This document shows, one piece after another, positions 32,216 to 43,100 of a stretch of 64,000 nucleotides of DNA (position 1 is its first letter; the number at the start of each line of letters is the position of its first letter). A program made the position numbers and the translations under genes. A model generated the notes under the pieces. That model was not told the origin of the DNA, made no database searches, and saw only the letters and a program-made list of their open reading frames with translations. Source of the stretch: Bacteroidota bacterium (GTDB lineage: Bacteria; Bacteroidota; Bacteroidia; AKYH767-A; OLB10); NCBI GenBank assembly GCA_016717325.1, contig JADKFV010000002.1, positions 62,001-126,000 on the forward strand. Reading direction: 5' to 3'.

Positions 32216-33484
32216 ATGGTTGATGATCATATTGCTTTCCTTTTAGAATGTGTCAATAAGAAAATGGATGGCATAACCGAATGGAATAAATGGAGAAAGA
32301 ATAATCCTGATATAATTCCAAAGTTGAAAGGTTTAAATTTCAAAGAATTAAACTGGCATCCGTCAAAAGGCCCTGGCATTGATTTTTCAAAAGCTGATTT
32401 ATCGAACGCTGACTTTACGGGTGCAATGTTAAATTATCCCGATTTCAGTAATGCAAATCTTACCAATTCAAAATTTAATAAATCGTTAATTCAAAATGCA
32501 AGATTTATAAATTGTAAGATGCGAAAAGCAAATTTCGAATGGGCAGTATTGAATTATTCAATTTTCACAGGTGTTGAAAAAGCAGGTGCATTTGCTAATT
32601 CAACTTTGCAGGAGGTTAATTTTGATAACTGTATGCTTAGGAGTGCTTCGTTTATTGGAGCTAATTTAAGGCAAGCATCATTTGTGGGTGCTGATCTTTC
32701 ATTTGCTTATTTGACGGACGCCAATTTGCTGGATGCGAATTTAACAAATACAAATTTGACAAAAGCTTCAATGCAGAGAACCCGGCTTATTAATACTTCC
32801 ATTGAAGGCGCTATTATTACAGAAGCAAAAATTTATGGAATATCTGCCTGGAATTTAAAAGGCAAACCTAAAAGCATGAATAAGCTTGTGATCACTGCAG
32901 ATGATGAATCAGAAATAACAGTGGACGACCTTGATATTGCACAGTTTATTCATTTGCTTCTTAAAAGAGAAAAGTTGCGCAATGTGATTAATACAATCAC
33001 TTCAAAAGCAGTGCTTATCCTTGGCAGGTTTACAATTGAACGTAAAGCAATTCTTGATTCGCTTGCTGATGAACTGCGAAAGTATAACCTGCTTCCTATT
33101 ATTTTTGATTTTGAGAAAGCTACATCCAGAGATTTCACAGAGACAATCAAAGTCCTTGCAGGGTTAAGTTTCTTTGTAATTGCTGACATTACTGATCCCA
33201 GTGCTATTCCATTGGAATTACAAGCGACTGTTCCTGATTATCAAATTCCATTTATAACTATAATTGAAAAAGGAAAAACCCCATTTTCGATGTTTAAAGA
33301 CCTTCAAAAATTCCCGTGGATGTTTAGTCCACTCGCATATTCATCCATGGATGATCTTATAAAAGGATTTAAGGAAATTTTTATTGATCGTGCTTTCGAA
33401 AAACAAAAGGAATTAGCGGGGTTAAAAGAAAATGTATTGCAAGTTCAAACTGTTGATCAATTCTTAAAAGAAAATAAAACATAA
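32216..33484 (+). CDS. Pentapeptide-repeat protein with C-terminal Rossmann/TIR-like domain
   Basis: 422 residues, no signal peptide. Residues about 50-215 consist of A(D/N)LxX pentapeptide repeats (FSKADLSNADFTGAML..., ANLTNTNLTKAS), a right-handed quadrilateral beta-helix. After a linker, residues about 262-385 form an alpha/beta domain: AVLILGRFTIERKAILDSL, IIFDFEKATSRDFTETI and SFFVIADITDPSAIPLELQ. The strand-helix order and the ADITD acidic strand are reminiscent of TIR or nucleoside deoxyribosyltransferase-like folds; I do not know a named family for it. It follows the REP/RAYT region and the metallopeptidase-helicase pair, so it may belong to the same accessory segment. Function unknown. 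Confidence 0.72.
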   Translation: MVDDHIAFLLECVNKKMDGITEWNKWRKNNPDIIPKLKGLNFKELNWHPSKGPGIDFSKADLSNADFTGAMLNYPDFSNANLTNSKFNKSLIQNARFINCKMRKANFEWAVLNYSIFTGVEKAGAFANSTLQEVNFDNCMLRSASFIGANLRQASFVGADLSFAYLTDANLLDANLTNTNLTKASMQRTRLINTSIEGAIITEAKIYGISAWNLKGKPKSMNKLVITADDESEITVDDLDIAQFIHLLLKREKLRNVINTITSKAVLILGRFTIERKAILDSLADELRKYNLLPIIFDFEKATSRDFTETIKVLAGLSFFVIADITDPSAIPLELQATVPDYQIPFITIIEKGKTPFSMFKDLQKFPWMFSPLAYSSMDDLIKGFKEIFIDRAFEKQKELAGLKENVLQVQTVDQFLKENKT

Positions 33485-34134
33485 GTTTTTCGGATTCGAT
33501 ATAATAATCCTAAAATTTGTAATCGCGATTAAATTTTGTCATGCATCACTTGGCTAAAAGATAAATAATTTGCAACGTTGATAATCTTCCAGAGCCTGAT
33601 GTTTTACAGAATAAGTAGCTGAAACAAAGCAATCAAATTCAGCTTCTTTTAAAGAAACAAAGTTGATGATAAATGGAAAATGAAAACCAATGCTTCACGA
33701 AAAAAATATACTCTTAAAAAATAAGCAAGCTAACGCAGAAGATAGTTTTGTTAAACGAAATTAATCATGAGCGATCTGAATGCTGGGTAAGTAATAAAAT
33801 CTTAGTATCGACTTAATTTTGAAGAAATGGTTTTCAATCCATTGCAATTTTGTAATGAAAATCACCATAGAACATTTGTATTTAAACAGCTAAACCATAC
33901 TCAAGAATGACGAACCTATTTTACTAACCCCGATAGTAGCGGTTACCCCGCAGCAGCCAGGCATTGTGCGGATGTGCGAGGAGTAATAGCGGATAGCGGG
34001 ACCTTGCCGTTTGAAAGCAGGATGCAGGCGCTGTTTCAAATAAAAATTTGCTTGATTTTAGTTTATGACAAATTGACCATTGTATTTGTGGTGGCAACGT
34101 TTTTGGTATAAGGGCTGAAGAAAATAAAACTACA
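33485..34134. other. Intergenic region upstream of grpE
   Basis: 650 bp without a supportable gene; the minus-strand frame at 33924-34373 is mostly a shadow of grpE. It holds the GC-rich element at 33928-34037. Confidence 0.45.
33928..34037. other. GC-rich candidate structured RNA or repeat element
   Basis: About 110 bp of high GC content in an AT-rich spacer, with the near-repeated cores TAGTAGCGGTTACCCCGC and TAATAGCGGATAGCGGGA. CCCGC at 33947-33951 can pair with GCGGG at 33996-34000. It is non-coding in all frames. It could be a dispersed repeat, an untranslated leader of grpE or a small RNA. Confidence 0.35.
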
Positions 34135-34743
34135 ATGAATACCGAAGATAATACTAAAGATAACATGACCGAACCGAATGAAAGCAACGATATGTTTGCT
34201 GATGCGCGCAAGTATGTGAACGATTTGTTTGGAAAAAAAGAAGAGGGAGCAGCGGAAACCATTGGCGAATTGGCAGCCGAGGATAATTCGGTGTCAGCAA
34301 AGGAGGCAAAACTTGAAGAGGAACTTACCGATGCTCGCGACCGTTTATTGCGTGCCAATGCGGAGTTTGACAATTACCGCAAGCGCACTATGAAAGAGCG
34401 TATGGAATTGCTTAAATCAGCCGGTGCCGAAGTGATTGTGGCGATGTTGCCGGTGGTTGACGATTTTGAACGTGCAATGAAAGCAATGCAACAAACTCAA
34501 CAGACAGAGGCATTGGCGGGCATTACGCTTATATATCACAAATTGAAAACCACTTTGGAGCAAAAGGGGTTAACCGTGATGGAGACAATAGATACCGATT
34601 TTGACTCGGATTTGCACGAGGCACTTACAACGGTGCCAAGCGATGATGAAAGCAAAAAAGGAAAAGTGGTAGATGAAATGGAAAAGGGATATTACCTTGG
34701 CGGAAAAGTGATTCGTCATGCAAAAGTTGTAGTTGGAGGTTGA
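34135..34743 (+). CDS. grpE: Nucleotide exchange factor GrpE
   Basis: 202 residues. Acidic, disordered N-terminus (about 1-60), a long coiled-coil helix (EAKLEEELTDARDRLLRANAEFDNYRKRTMKERMEL), then the family core LLPVVDDFERAM and a C-terminal beta domain (DLHEALTTVPSDDESKKGKVVDEMEKGYYLGGKVIRHAKVVV). It releases ADP from DnaK. It is followed 21 bp later by dnaJ, a standard heat-shock pair. Confidence 0.97.
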   Translation: MNTEDNTKDNMTEPNESNDMFADARKYVNDLFGKKEEGAAETIGELAAEDNSVSAKEAKLEEELTDARDRLLRANAEFDNYRKRTMKERMELLKSAGAEVIVAMLPVVDDFERAMKAMQQTQQTEALAGITLIYHKLKTTLEQKGLTVMETIDTDFDSDLHEALTTVPSDDESKKGKVVDEMEKGYYLGGKVIRHAKVVVGG

Positions 34744-34764
34744 TAATTATTATTTGAAAAAGAA

Positions 34765-35927
34765 ATGGCGAAACGCGATTATTACGAAATACTGGGAGTA
34801 GGTAAAAGTGCAACCGAAGCGGAAATAAAAAAACTTACAGGCAACAGGCAATAAAATTTCATCCCGATAAAAATCCTGGCGATAAGGCTTCGGAAGAAAA
34901 ATTTAAGGAAGCGGCCGAGGCATACGAAGTGCTGAGCGATGGGCAAAAGCGCCAACGGTACGACCAATTTGGGCATCAGGGCGTGGGTGGCGCTGCGGGA
35001 GGTGGTTTCAGCGGAGGCGGTATGAGTATGGATGATATATTCTCGCATTTTTCGGATGTGTTTGAAGGATCGGGTTTCGAAGGATTTTTTGGCGGAGGCG
35101 GCAACAGGCGGGGGCAAGGAGGACGCGTGGGCACACGTGGCAGTAACCTGCGAATAAAAGTAGCATTAACGCTTGATGACATAGCACATGGTTGCGAGAA
35201 AAAAATAAAAGTAAATAAGGGCATAAAATGTAATACATGCAGTGGAACGGGCGCACAAGGCGGTTCGGGATTTAGCACTTGTTCTACATGTCGTGGACAA
35301 GGACAGGTAAGGCAAGTGGCTAATACTGTATTTGGTCAAATGCAAACTACTACCACTTGTCCCACATGTCAGGGCGAAGGACAAATAATTACAAAAAAAT
35401 GTAAGCATTGCCATGGTAGCGGAATTGAACATGGCGAAGAACTTATTACTATAAAAATTCCTGCTGGCCTTGCCGAAGGAATGCAACTTAATATGAGCGG
35501 CCGCGGCAATGCAGGCGAACGCGGAGGGCCCGGAGGCGATTTGCTTGTGTTGATAGAAGAAATACCACATGCCGAGTTGAAACGCGATGGCGTAAATTTG
35601 ATTTACGATCTGTATGTAAATTTTGCAGATGCTGCACTTGGCATTCAGGTAGAAGTACCAACCATAGAAGCAAAGGCACGCATAAAAATTGAACCCGGTA
35701 CACAGGCAGGTAAGGTGTTGCGACTAAAAGGAAAAGGTTTGCCACAGGTAAACAGTTATGTTCAAGGTGACTTGCTTGTAAATGTAAATGTGTGGACCCC
35801 ACAGCAACTAAATAGCGAAGAACGCAAGACACTTGAAAAATTGCGCGAGAGTGAAAATTTTAAACCAAACCCGGGTAAAAATGAAAAAGGTTTTTTCGAT
35901 AGAATGAAAGAATACTTTCAGGCGTAG
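34765..35927 (+). CDS. dnaJ: Chaperone DnaJ (frameshift in this sequence)
   Basis: 387 residues after correction. J domain starts MAKRDYYEILGVGKSATEAEIKK; one base (a G expected after the A-run ending at 34833) is missing, and the second frame gives YRQQAIKFHPDKNPGDK with HPD at 33-35. A Gly/Phe-rich region (about 70-125), four CxxCxGxG zinc repeats (CNTCSGTG, CSTCRGQG, CPTCQGEG, CKHCHGSG) and the C-terminal substrate-binding domains follow. Acts with DnaK and GrpE. The break leaves every other motif intact, so it is most likely a sequence error. Confidence 0.93.
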
Positions 35928-35975
35928 TTTCTAACACTCATTTCTTAAAATTTCTTTGCAAATTTTGACTACATA

Positions 35976-36182
35976 CTATTCATTTTTTGCACGTTTCATT
36001 CGCAAGCGCTCTTCGGGTGTTTGCACCGCATAAATAAACTTATTTGTTTTTTGTAACCAATCAAAAATCTCTTTTATACTACGTGCCTGATGCTGTTTTA
36101 TTTGTTCATCGGTAACTGTGTAATGAAAACCTTTGTAGGCATTTTCTTTTTTAGGAATGATTTCCGGTTCGGGCTTTTTCAT
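35976..36182 (-). CDS. Small hypothetical protein paired with a nucleotidyltransferase
   Basis: 68 residues, Lys/Glu-rich, starting MKKPEPEIIPKKENAYKGF and ending RLRMKRAKNE. No known domain recognised; the middle (DEQIKQHQARSIKEIFDWLQKTNKFIYAV) looks helical. Its ATG overlaps the TGA of the upstream nucleotidyltransferase gene, so expression is coupled. It could be the partner of that enzyme, for example an antitoxin or adaptor. Confidence 0.6.
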   Translation of the reverse strand: MKKPEPEIIPKKENAYKGFHYTVTDEQIKQHQARSIKEIFDWLQKTNKFIYAVQTPEERLRMKRAKNE

Positions 36183-36664
36183 TTTTTAAGGAGTTTTGAT
36201 AGAAGAATAATGTCATCGTTGTCTTGTTTGCGGCTAGCATATTGTTTCAATTTTATTAAGTCCTCAATTGATACTAAATTGATTTCTATCCCTTCGGCCT
36301 CACGAATTTCTTTCGAGTCCCACATATCTTCAAATTTTAAAGGAACATCAATCAAAACATTCAGATTCATGGTTGAAGAAAAATTATTGACATACGAATA
36401 AGCAATTAAGTTTTTTTCTTCAATTGCTTTTCGCCTTTCGGCCGAAGACACAAACGAATTTATTTTAAAGGGAAGCATAGCTTGATATTGAAGTGTTTCG
36501 ACTACCGTTTCAAATCGTGATAGATTTTCAGTGGTGAAATCTATTATCAAATCTATATCGGCAGTCATTCGCGGTATGCCATATATATTCACAGCTAAGC
36601 CACCACATAGTAAATATTTCACTTTGTGCAACGATAAACATTTGAATAGTTCTAAATATTCCAT
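36179..36664 (-). CDS. Nucleotidyltransferase-fold protein (DUF6036/AbiEii-like)
   Basis: 161 residues. The N-terminus YLLCGGLAVNIYGIPRMTADIDLIID (about 18-43) holds the pol-beta nucleotidyltransferase GG...DxD signature (D-I-D). LVSIEDLIKLKQYASRKQDNDDIILL near the C-terminus is typical of minimal nucleotidyltransferases (LKxxAxR.KD..D). Such proteins occur in toxin-antitoxin or housekeeping tRNA/protein modification contexts. Coupled to the 68-residue gene by an ATGA overlap. Confidence 0.75.
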   Translation of the reverse strand: MEYLELFKCLSLHKVKYLLCGGLAVNIYGIPRMTADIDLIIDFTTENLSRFETVVETLQYQAMLPFKINSFVSSAERRKAIEEKNLIAYSYVNNFSSTMNLNVLIDVPLKFEDMWDSKEIREAEGIEINLVSIEDLIKLKQYASRKQDNDDIILLSKLLKK

Positions 36665-37134
36665 ATCGGAGAAAATAACTTTATTTCATGAGGAAATACC
36701 GAAACAACTTAGGTTTTGGAAAACAAGCTATTGAAGTTGTTCGGCGTTACTAAAAGCACGTTATATTTTCATTCGAAAATCTAACTACTCTTTGTATAAA
36801 TAAAAAGCATTCTTTTTGTTTCCTGAATAATTTCGATAATGTTTGTTGCAATTGGCAAATCTGGATTTATAGATTACGTTTTGATTCGATGTATTAAGAT
36901 TATTTTGTTCTTGTAATAATTATTTATTTTTATGACCCCAATGTTATTCCAAAATAATAAATATATTTGACATCGAATAAACCACAACTTGAAATGTTCA
37001 AAAGCTTTTTCATTTTATTTCGATTTAATTTTGCTCATAATTTTTTGTGGTACAGGTTTAGTTTATTGGGTTAGAAAAAAAAAACAGCCTAAGCTGTTTC
37101 GATTTATATTTTAAACAATTTAATAAATAATACT
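36665..37134. other. Intergenic region before the giant T9SS gene
   Basis: 470 bp, AT-rich. TATATTTG at 36962-36969 matches the -7 element and could drive the genes at 37196 and 45128. A hairpin AAACAGC-CTAA-GCTGTTT lies near 37080; it has a T-run only on the minus strand. No gene seen. Confidence 0.45.
36962..36969 (+). promoter_or_regulatory. Candidate -7 element for the 37196-46621 unit
   Basis: TATATTTG fits TAnnTTTG, but no TTTG is found at the expected distance upstream, so this is a partial match. Confidence 0.35.
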
Positions 37135-37195
37135 ATGAGAAAATCTATCGCCTTATTCGTTTTTTTTATTGGGCAATTTTTGGGAATAAATAAAA

Positions 37196-40100
37196 TTGCT
37201 AACTGCGCTGCCTCCCCACCCCCGGAAATTAGGTTTAGTAATTAAGATGCTGATTCTAGGAATTTGCTTGCTAACTGGGAAGATTGAAAAACTTTATGCG
37301 CAGGCACCCGATCTTGATTATATTGCTCCCACCAATGGTCATTTTGAAGTGTGTGGCAGTCAAACAACTAACCAATTTTTTCTTTTCAGTGATGTTGGCA
37401 TTCCAGGGCCGGCTTTTTTTACAATTAAGATTCAATTATCAACCAACGGCACATTACTGCCAAATAATACCAACTTGATACCATTGCCACCCTATCCAGC
37501 ATGCCTTGATGGAGGAACCCCGCAAACAGTAAGTCCGATAAATTTAATTTGTAACGACCCAAATTCATGCAGCCCAGGATTTTCGTTTAGTTATAATGCT
37601 GCAACAGGATTGTATGAACTATATATGCCGGCAGGTTTGCTGGCTCATTGCAATTTGGAGTTTTCATTTATGCTTGATTGCAGTATGATTCCGCTTTTTA
37701 ATGGTGGTGTACCAGTTTATATTAATCAAGAATGGACATTGAATGGAACAGTATTACCAACGAATATGCAACCACCTTCTTGGTTTATTGATTATCCATA
37801 TTTTGCAGATTTAATTAATATTGACAACTCAACCAATCCAGCTTATATCGAATTAGTGGCAAGTTACAACCAAACCAATGTGGAGGTAATATTTCAGTAC
37901 CAAAATATTTCGAACACAAGCATGGCAAATATCCAGTTTAATTTTGAAGATTTGTATTTCGGAACAAGCGGTTGTGTATCTAATTTACAAGGCTATCAGC
38001 CAGGTAGTTTGGGTATTGATTATGGTGTTGCTAACAGTTTAGCAAATGTTAATCAGTGGACACAATATATTCCTAATGCTGCTGCAACAATACCGGCAGG
38101 TCAAATTTTATTCATACGTTATCATGTAAATATTACAAATTGCGTAAATGCTTGCATAGCAAAACAGGAAGCAAAATTTACCTGGCGATGTAACAGTGCC
38201 AATGTTACGGATTGCGATAAATGTCAAGAAGAAATAATTTCTCCTTTTGTATTTGTAAACGAAACACCATCATACGTTATTGAGAGAATTGCACCTACAA
38301 ACCCAAATTTTAATCCTGTAAACTACGATGTATCGTGTATTGGATCAACTGTTAACTGGACTTTTCATATTAGGAATACATCGTCAAATACAACAATTAA
38401 TAGAATAGATTTTGAAATGGCTGATCCTGCAACCAATAGCCTCACATTGATTCCACTGAGTAGTGTAAGTTTTAAGCTGAATGGTAATGCTTTACCGTTT
38501 CAAAGTACTTTTGCAACAAACTCATCAACATGTGGCATAGCAATGCCGGATGAATTGCAAAAGTTCAGCATTGCTATAAATGATTTGCCACATGGGGAAT
38601 TTGTGGAATTGAAATTTACAACGTTAAGATGTTGTACTGATGATAACCCATTAGGTATCGATTTTTCAACCTACAATAACCAAATAAAAGACTATAACCA
38701 ATGGAGGATTATTTCAATCGCAACCACAGAATGTAATACAATTTTTGACCCAAGTATGCCACTTTTGCTTCCTAATGCAATATTTGATATAACCACCGGT
38801 GGAATATCATCCAACACAAATGTTGTACCCGGAGCGGATATAGATCAAGGTATAATTTTTACGCCATCGCAAACCGATGTAACTGTATATCCTACTTCTA
38901 ATTTTCCTGAAAATCCTGATGATCCGTCAATAAAGAGCGACCCAATATTAGAAAATTTCTGCATGACCATTAATAATTTTTTTGGTACTGATGAGGATGC
39001 ACAAAGTTTAGGATATCATTTAGGCACTACAAGCGGCAACATAAGCGGTTACATTAAAGCACACTTCCATTGTGAACCGGGCTTGCAAATGCAGATAAAT
39101 AATATTAATCCACTTAACACTAATCCATACACTTATGTTTTGCCAACCTTTCACGTTTTGATACCTGGTACAACAACAATTATAGATTGGGTACCTGACA
39201 ATGACATGTCTTATTGCACGGTTGAAGATGTGCCATTACCTGATTTACCAGGGTTTCAAAACTGTGGAAAATTTCACGACTACTACTTTTACTACAAAAT
39301 TGAAGATTTAATTGCCTTGATGCCAAGCAGCACAACCCCAATGGAATTACTCAACAATTCAGATTTCTGTTTTCAGTTAATACCGTGTTGCCCCGGTGCT
39401 CCTACTACGCCATACCATGTTGACTTTAGTTTACTGCAAAATAACGCCTGTAAAACACTAACCGCAGGTTCCTCGCCCGATCCAATTGAAGGAGTTGCGC
39501 CTACTTGCATTGACTGTTGTTGGCTGCCACTGTCGGGCACAGGTAAATTCATGAATGTGCATTGCCCCGGTTGCCTGGCCCCGGGAATTATTGTTGACAA
39601 TTACCGTATGGATAGAACTACTTTAGGAATGATGGATGCAACCAATAATAGACAAGTAGATATAGGTGGTGCTACAATTGCATATCTTCCACCTGGGCAA
39701 TTGGCAGCTGCAACAACTGCGTATGCTCAATATCCAAACTTAGACCTAAATCGCTCAACACATGGCGACCAACTGCGCGATTATCTTGTTGCACATTTTG
39801 AACCGGGGGATGATGTAGCACCAACGGGTCCACCACCACCACCACAAGAGTGCGGACAAACAAGGGTGGGCTATACTTATACAACTGGCACGGCTGATAT
39901 GACTTCACAATCCTGTTCGCTGAATGTTGTGCAATTAAATAGAGACATAGCACATGCAGCAGATATGGGTTTGCAAGTAACTAGTGCAACTTTTTATGTT
40001 GATGCCAATATAAGTTCTACTACACCATGCTTGCAATGTGACGATTTTGAAGAACCAATACAAGCTTTGAATAATGGATTCAGCACATTACTTAAAATTG

Positions 40101-43100
40101 ATATACCACCAACCGCTTTAATCGATTTTTTAGCTCAATCCAATGACAATTATTTGTGGACATTTTTTATGGATGATATTGCTTCAGGCAGCACAACTCC
40201 AAACCGCCAAGCAATGCTAGCACATGGTGCAACTTTCAATTATAATACAAATGCAATAACAGCTTTTTTAGAAGCGCAGCAATACCGTTTAATAGTAAAT
40301 TATAATGTGTGTGGCAACATAAACCCCGATGGGCCAAATATTACGGATAACCAACTTATGCTTGAATCGTTTATATCGAACGAAATGTATTTGGTGGGTA
40401 CACCTTTAGCCGCACCAAGCCCCACTGAACCTAAAATGCCAAATACAAAGTGCCAACTTTGCGCATTTCCCAGAGGTGCTTTTCCAGGATTTTTCTTTAC
40501 TGGAGCAAATATGTGTAACAACAACCAGACAGTACTTGCAAACCAAAACGATTTTACAAATGGCACAAAATTCTATTGTGAAACTTTTGGTGGGGCACAT
40601 TATTTTTATGCCAGCGATTTTCGTACACGTACTTATTACCAAAATGCCAGCATGTGCACACCACAACTAAGTACCGAAATTTATTCTTTCATAAATAGCG
40701 GCAAAGAAATTTTCAATTTCGAATTTCGCCCACCAGTGATGTTACCAGTTAGTTTTAATTATGAAAATATACCACTCAACACACTTTTATCTTATAGTAA
40801 TGGAGCCATGTCGGAAAACGCAAGTACATCTATAAGCATTAACCCTAACATTGTCGGGACAAATATTAAAATACCCAGTACAGATTTTCAAAACTTATTC
40901 GCAGCAAGGCCATGCCAACCCGATGGCCTTATTGTGGCAGGCGCAATACAAGATCAAGCTTGCAAAACAAGCGCAGTTTTAAATTTTATTCGATTACCAT
41001 TTTCGTGTATCATGTCACAACCAATTCAGTTTGCTGCCGATGATGCTCGTGCAACATTTGCACCTGCAAACACTTTGGGAGTAGCATGTACCACTAACTA
41101 TAACGCAGGGGTAATAGGTTGTGGAATACCTGCTCCTGATTTACTGCGAGACAATTTTTTCGCGCCACGCACATGGTTTTACCCCAAAGCCAACTTAGCA
41201 ATTATTGCTACCAACACCAATGTAACTGCCACATCTACTAATATTTGTTGGGAGTTTACTATTACTAATTTTACTCCTGCAATAGATGCATGGAAATATG
41301 GCGCTGCACTTAATGTACATTTTCCATTGTCTGCTTTTCCTACCAATCTTTCAAACATCACTGTCCAACAAATGTTGGCGCCAGCAATTGGTTGGTCTAC
41401 TGTAGGTACACCGAATCCCAATTTTTTAGTTGGCGATGGTAATCACAATTTACTCCTAGGCCAGAATGCGTTGCGTATCAGAATTTGTGCAGATGTTAAC
41501 CCATGCTCCGGTGGTGGTAGTTTTGATTTGCCTATCAATTGGTCTTGTAATGCGGATGGAACAGGTGAGATTTGTCCACCTGTGTATGTCAATTTACAAT
41601 GGGACGAAGCCCAGCCTGTTTTAGCAGTTAATCCTGCCACAGAATATCCACCTTCATTTATACTTTGTGCATCACCACCACAAAAAATAAAGGTTTGTTT
41701 CACCAATTTAGGAAAAGGCGATTTTATTGCAAATCAATTGACTATAACAAATAATCCTATAATAACATATGGAGCTGTAACTATGAGTACAGATTGTGGA
41801 GCCAACTATACTCCCCTTTCGCCACCATATAGTTTTCCAAATCAAACTATGATGCAAACAAGCTGCCTTTGCTTCGAAATAGAATTTAGCGTGGGCTGCA
41901 CTTCCATCAATCCAATACCACTACCAATAGTTGAATTAAGTGGGACAAATTATTGTGGTACTCCGCTAAGTATAGCTACCGATTTTCCCGATATCCTACT
42001 GGGTACTACACAATGCGATGATTGTTTTACAATAACAAAAACAGTTACCCCAACATGCGTTCAACAAAATATTGAAAATGCAACGTATACGGTCACCGTT
42101 TGTAACATGAGTAGTGGCAGTAACACAAGCCAATTGACAGTAACCGACCAATTCCCTAACGGATTTGCATGGACAGGAGGGCAAACTTTTCCAATAATTA
42201 TCAATGCCAATGCATTAACTGCCGGACAATGTAACACCTATACATTCACAGGATATTTTACAAGTGCTGGCACGGTTACAAATTATGCAACTGTAACCAA
42301 TCAAACAACAGGCACTTCAATGACCGCATCTGTTGGCATTTTAGTCAAATCCGATTGCCTACCTGTTGCAACCAATGCAAATGAATTGGGTATCGGCCAA
42401 GCAGGCCAACCCACATTGCTTTCTACAGTATTTGCTGCATTAAATAGCAATACCATTACACAAGTTTACGTTTTTGGCGACATCGTACAAGATGTAAACT
42501 TTACCAAAAGCAATACCATATTTACATTTAATCCCGGTGTGGAGTGGCGTATCAACGCTGGGCAGTTGCTTACCATTTCAAATTGCACTATGGAGGCCTG
42601 TACCAAAATGTGGCGTGGTATCAACATGTTGAACTCGATGGGCAATGGCTCATACTTACGAGCATTTAATTGTACAATTAAAGATGCACAATATGCAATT
42701 ACACCTTCGACAAATTGTTGGGCATATTTATTTGGCAATAATTTCTTGAACAATTACATCAGTATTTACTCGCCACCTAATAATTTACAAATACAGAGTG
42801 TTACACCCTGGAGCTTGCACTTTTATCAAAATACCATCACATCCGATGCAACATTTGTAATGGGCTACCAAGGACAAACACCCGCACCACAATTCAAATC
42901 ATTTGCAGGCATGTACTTTGAAAAAGCTTTGCCTTCTATTCTGTGGGTAAGTGGCAACACAGGCGTCAATGTTTTCGATAACCTGAGCAATGGCATTATC
43001 ACCAAAGGCACCGCCCTCAATGTAGAGTATTGCCAATTTAAAAACATACAGCCAGAGCCTTTGTACAATCAATGGTGCATGGCCACTTTCAATAACAATT

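Noticed and set aside
33924..34373. 149-codon minus-strand frame
   Set aside because: Mostly antisense to grpE and runs through the GC-rich non-coding element.
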